Shown here: positions 61,759 to 64,000 of the stretch, in pieces
How positions within the stretch are numbered: position 1 is the stretch's first letter
Layout: each line of letters opens with the position of its first letter
DNA from: Acidobacteriota bacterium
GTDB lineage: Bacteria; Acidobacteriota; Terriglobia; UBA7540
Direction: 5' to 3'
Length of the DNA stretch: 64,000 bases
Assembly (NCBI GenBank): GCA_021817045.1
Contig: JAKAWG010000012.1
Coordinates: 26,274-90,273, forward strand
Position numbers and translations under genes: made by a program
The notes under the pieces: generated by a model
Seen by the model: only the letters and a program-made list of their open reading frames with translations
Told to the model about the DNA's origin: nothing
Databases searched by the model: none

Positions 61759-63208
61759 ATTTTCGCCTGTGATAGGGAAGTAAAGGAAAGCGACGTCGGC
61801 GATGAGAGCAAACACAGGCCGGCGCCGCAAAAAGAGCGGCTGAGAAAAAACTGGTCTCCGTCGGTCGGGTGAATCTCGGATGGGAAGAGCAGAGAAACCT
61901 TCGGCGAGGAGACCAGCCATCCAACTGAACGTTAAAACGATTCTGAACAAGATTCAACCCCATGCCGGATTCGTTCTCCAGGATATTCGGCTCCAGGGTC
62001 GGCGAGGCCGGCCGGAGCGGATTGAAATCACGGTGAGAGCTCAGGCGAGCATGCAGGGGCGCTGTTCGCGCTGCCAGCGGCCGGTGCCGGGCGATGACCA
62101 ACTGGAAGAGCGAGAAGGGCAGCATGTTCCGCTGTGGGCGATTCCGACCTGGTTTCGCTACGCGCCGCGGCGAGTCGAGTGCCCGGAGCACGGGGTGGTG
62201 GTCGAGTACATACCTTGGAACGAAGGCAAGCGCCGGTTGACGACGGCGATGATGGGCTTTCTGGCGCGATGGGCGCGGCGGCGGAGTTGGCGCAAGACGG
62301 CGCAAGTCTTTCAGGTCCGTTGGGAGGCGGTCTATCGCTCGGTCGCGTGGTTCGTCGCCTGGGGCCTGGCCCCTCGGGAGCTGAAGGAGGTGGAATCGAT
62401 TGGCGTGGACGAGATCCACTGGGGCCGCGGGCTGCGAGCGAGCAACTTCCTGACCGTGGTTTACCAGATCGATGCGCACTGTCGGCGGCGGCTGTTCGTC
62501 GGCAAGGGGCGGTCGAAGCGGACACTGAGGCAGGGGCTGAAGGTGCTGGGGCCGGAGGTGGTCCAAGGCTTGCGCTTTGTCTGTAGCGCTATGTGGAAAC
62601 CGTACCTGGAAGTGATGGCGGCGCAGGCGGGAGAAGCGCTGCAGGTGCGGGACCGCTTTCACATCACGATGCCCTTGAACCAGGCCGTGGACCAGGTGCG
62701 GCGGACCGAGAGTATGCGTCTGCGAGGGGCGAGCCCGGCGGCCGCGCAGCAACTCAAGCACACGCGCTGGGCCCTGTTGCGCCGGGGCAGCCACGTCCGC
62801 GGGCGGGCCCGGCAGAAACTCAACGCGCTGCTGGCCAGCCAGCTGCAGACCGCGCGGGCTTGGGAGTTGAAGGAGGCCTTCGCTCATTTCTGGAAGTACC
62901 GGTCGGTGACCTGGGCCGGAGCGTTTCTCGACTACTGGACTTGGCGGGCAATGCGCAGCCGCCTGGAACCGATGAAGAAAGTCGCCCGGATGCTGCGCGC
63001 CCATGAGCCACTCTTACTGAACTGGTTTCGGGCCAACGGTGAGATTTACGCCGGGGCGGTTGAAGGTCTGAACAACAAAATCCGAGTGATCACCAGACGT
63101 TCGTATGGTTTTCGCACCTTTGAAGCCATGGAAGTTGCGCTCTATCACACCCTTGGCCGCCTCCCCGAGCCGGAGTCAACCCATAGATACTGCTGAGGAA
63201 GGCTGAAA
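61731..63208. mobile_element. ISL3-family insertion sequence
   Basis: One transposase gene occupies most of the element. The left end near CAGCGCAATTTATGGGT and the right end, read in reverse complement as CAGCAGTATCTATGGGT, agree at 13 of 17 positions. This gives imperfect terminal inverted repeats. Similar ends with ATGGGT just inside are typical of ISL3 elements. I could not find a matching 8-bp target duplication, so the exact ends are uncertain by several bases. Confidence 0.7.
61880..63196 (+). CDS. ISL3 family transposase, probably catalytically impaired
   Basis: The 438-residue protein has the zinc-ribbon N-terminus (CSRCQRPVPGDD...CPEHGVVVEY), a helix-turn-helix (RRSWRKTAQVFQVRWEAVYR) and the ISL3 DDE core. 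The first Asp is in ESIGVDEIHWGRGLR and the Glu in VEGLNNKIRVITRRSYGFRT. The second conserved block reads FVCSAMWKPYL, where family members normally have Asp before MW (DMW). Here the codon is GCT (62588-62590), one base from GAT. The frame is otherwise complete and ends HRYC inside the right inverted repeat, as is common. It was therefore probably transposed recently and then inactivated by a point change. Confidence 0.88.
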   Translation: MGRAEKPSARRPAIQLNVKTILNKIQPHAGFVLQDIRLQGRRGRPERIEITVRAQASMQGRCSRCQRPVPGDDQLEEREGQHVPLWAIPTWFRYAPRRVECPEHGVVVEYIPWNEGKRRLTTAMMGFLARWARRRSWRKTAQVFQVRWEAVYRSVAWFVAWGLAPRELKEVESIGVDEIHWGRGLRASNFLTVVYQIDAHCRRRLFVGKGRSKRTLRQGLKVLGPEVVQGLRFVCSAMWKPYLEVMAAQAGEALQVRDRFHITMPLNQAVDQVRRTESMRLRGASPAAAQQLKHTRWALLRRGSHVRGRARQKLNALLASQLQTARAWELKEAFAHFWKYRSVTWAGAFLDYWTWRAMRSRLEPMKKVARMLRAHEPLLLNWFRANGEIYAGAVEGLNNKIRVITRRSYGFRTFEAMEVALYHTLGRLPEPESTHRYC

Positions 63209-63277
63209 AGATGTTTGAGGGTTCGGAGAGGCTCCAACGGTCGCGTCTGCCCCGGCGTGACAATGTTTAGCGCCAAG

Positions 63278-64000
63278 TCAGCTATTTAAGACAGTCTTTG
63301 GGATTATTCCTGCCGCCTGAAGCCGTTTCCAGATTCCCGTCTCCACTTCGGCGTCCTCGACCTCGAAGCCGTGGTAGAGGTTTGCGCCCGTGACCACAAA
63401 ACGATAGCACTTGCCTCGACCCTCGTGAAACGCCCACCGGTCGTCCGCGATCACTATTGACACCAACAGCAGGTATTGAGCCTGTGCCTCGTCGAGCGGC
63501 ATGCACGAGACCTTTTGACCTTTAGAGTCGTAATACGGGTCTCTACGGTGCTTTGCGGATGGTTTGTAGCGGGGCAAGAGTATTTTGAACGTGTCAAGAT
63601 TGTGCGCGTTCTCTACCAGAAAGGTTCCGCGTAGCTCGGTCTGCACGCGCAGTTGGTGTGACTCAGCGAGTCTGTGCCCGCCAAGACTAAGCCATCCTGA
63701 GTTTTCTTCAATCAGGCATTCATTGATCACGCCATTTATCTGCTCCAGACCTAACCCACGTGAACTAACAACTACCGTTATGACTCTCTCCGCGGCTGGA
63801 CGCTCGGCACGGTTCCTTGTGTAAAAAAGCCACCGCTTCATCGTATCCCTGCCGCCGTATGCGCCCGCCAGTCTGTTCAAGCTGGCCCAAAAATTCTGGC
63901 CGCATTCCAGTTCTCGCTGTTCTAATGTACGGTCGTAGATTACTCGCGCGCGCTTCTTATTAAGAGCGGGAAGCAAATACTGAAAGCAATCCACCAAGCT
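63278..64000 (-). CDS. Hypothetical protein, partial (N-terminus outside window)
   Basis: The frame is open to the right edge of the window and reads about 240 residues. Features are a basic start (NKKRARVIYDRTLEQRELEC), a Trp/Arg-rich stretch GRDTMKRWLFYTRNRAERPA and a mixed alpha/beta middle with LRGTFLVENAHNLDTFKILL. A C-terminal part reads YRFVVTGANLYHGFEVEDAE and ends GIIPKTVLNS. There is no signal peptide and no motif I recognise. It could be part of a mobile or defence cargo next to the insertion sequence, but nothing shows that. The true start is not visible; a TTG at 63997 is only a formal possibility. Confidence 0.6.
   Translation of the reverse strand, partial: SLVDCFQYLLPALNKKRARVIYDRTLEQRELECGQNFWASLNRLAGAYGGRDTMKRWLFYTRNRAERPAAERVITVVVSSRGLGLEQINGVINECLIEENSGWLSLGGHRLAESHQLRVQTELRGTFLVENAHNLDTFKILLPRYKPSAKHRRDPYYDSKGQKVSCMPLDEAQAQYLLLVSIVIADDRWAFHEGRGKCYRFVVTGANLYHGFEVEDAEVETGIWKRLQAAGIIPKTVLNS

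Noticed and set aside
61658..63004. 448-codon minus frame opposite the ISL3 transposase
   Set aside because: The composition is extremely Pro/Arg/His-rich and mirrors codon bias of the transposase; no ribosome site or domain.

Overview
The window is about 64 kb of GC-rich bacterial chromosome. It most resembles an acidobacterium (Acidobacteriota, Terriglobia/Koribacter-like). This is inferred from gene content: CRTAC1/UnbV-type secreted protein, TPR-containing GT-C membrane proteins, a PEP-CTERM/choice-of-anchor relic, multihaem cytochromes with an MtrB-like barrel, and many short palindromic intergenic repeats. I see no rRNA, CRISPR array, prophage structural module or replication origin. 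There is one tRNA (Asn, GUU).

Layout. 1-7.8 kb: housekeeping genes (mtnA partial, pta, folP-glmM) with exported TPR, glycine-zipper and coiled-coil proteins. 7.8-9.8 kb: repeat-rich DNA and a dead PEP-CTERM gene. 9.8-15.4 kb: a minus-strand electron-transfer operon. It encodes a DmsE/MtrA-type decahaem cytochrome, an MtrB/PioB-type outer-membrane barrel, a monohaem cytochrome c and a NapC/NirT-type quinol dehydrogenase. A small membrane protein and a truncated CcmE-like gene follow, and a CRP-family-like palindrome lies upstream. 15.4-31.6 kb: conserved core genes (coaX, birA, valS, a response regulator, uvrA, the rpsO-pnp-pcm run, larB, selD). selD must be read through an in-frame UGA and is itself a selenoprotein gene. 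31.9-38.3 kb: tandem tatA genes, tRNA-Asn, DoxX, a transposase relic, AsmA, an MFS transporter and YciI. 38.6-49.7 kb: tandem TPR/GT-C proteins, a LolA-like protein, CRTAC1, a beta-helix secreted protein, a methyltransferase and a frameshifted GT2 glycosyltransferase, together suggesting surface-glycan work. 50.3-58.1 kb: four tightly spaced minus-strand genes for large, low-complexity exported proteins, one built of phage-tail-fibre-like repeats. 58.5-61 kb: an EEP hydrolase paired with a cardiolipin synthase. 61.7-63.2 kb: an ISL3-type insertion sequence whose transposase seems to lack a catalytic Asp. The window ends in a partial hypothetical gene.

How the genes work together. The cytochrome operon has all the layers of an electron conduit from the quinol pool to the outer membrane: NapC, periplasmic cytochromes, then a decahaem protein seated in a barrel. 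No extracellular terminal cytochrome is visible. SelD supplies selenophosphate and itself depends on the selenocysteine machinery, which must be encoded elsewhere. A second theme is invasion of the genome by short palindromic elements. Several sit inside reading frames (asmA, one TPR/GT-C gene, the 3' end of folP) and add low-complexity peptides. Several genes show decay: PEP-CTERM, ccmE, GT2, an IS1634-like relic and the ISL3 transposase.
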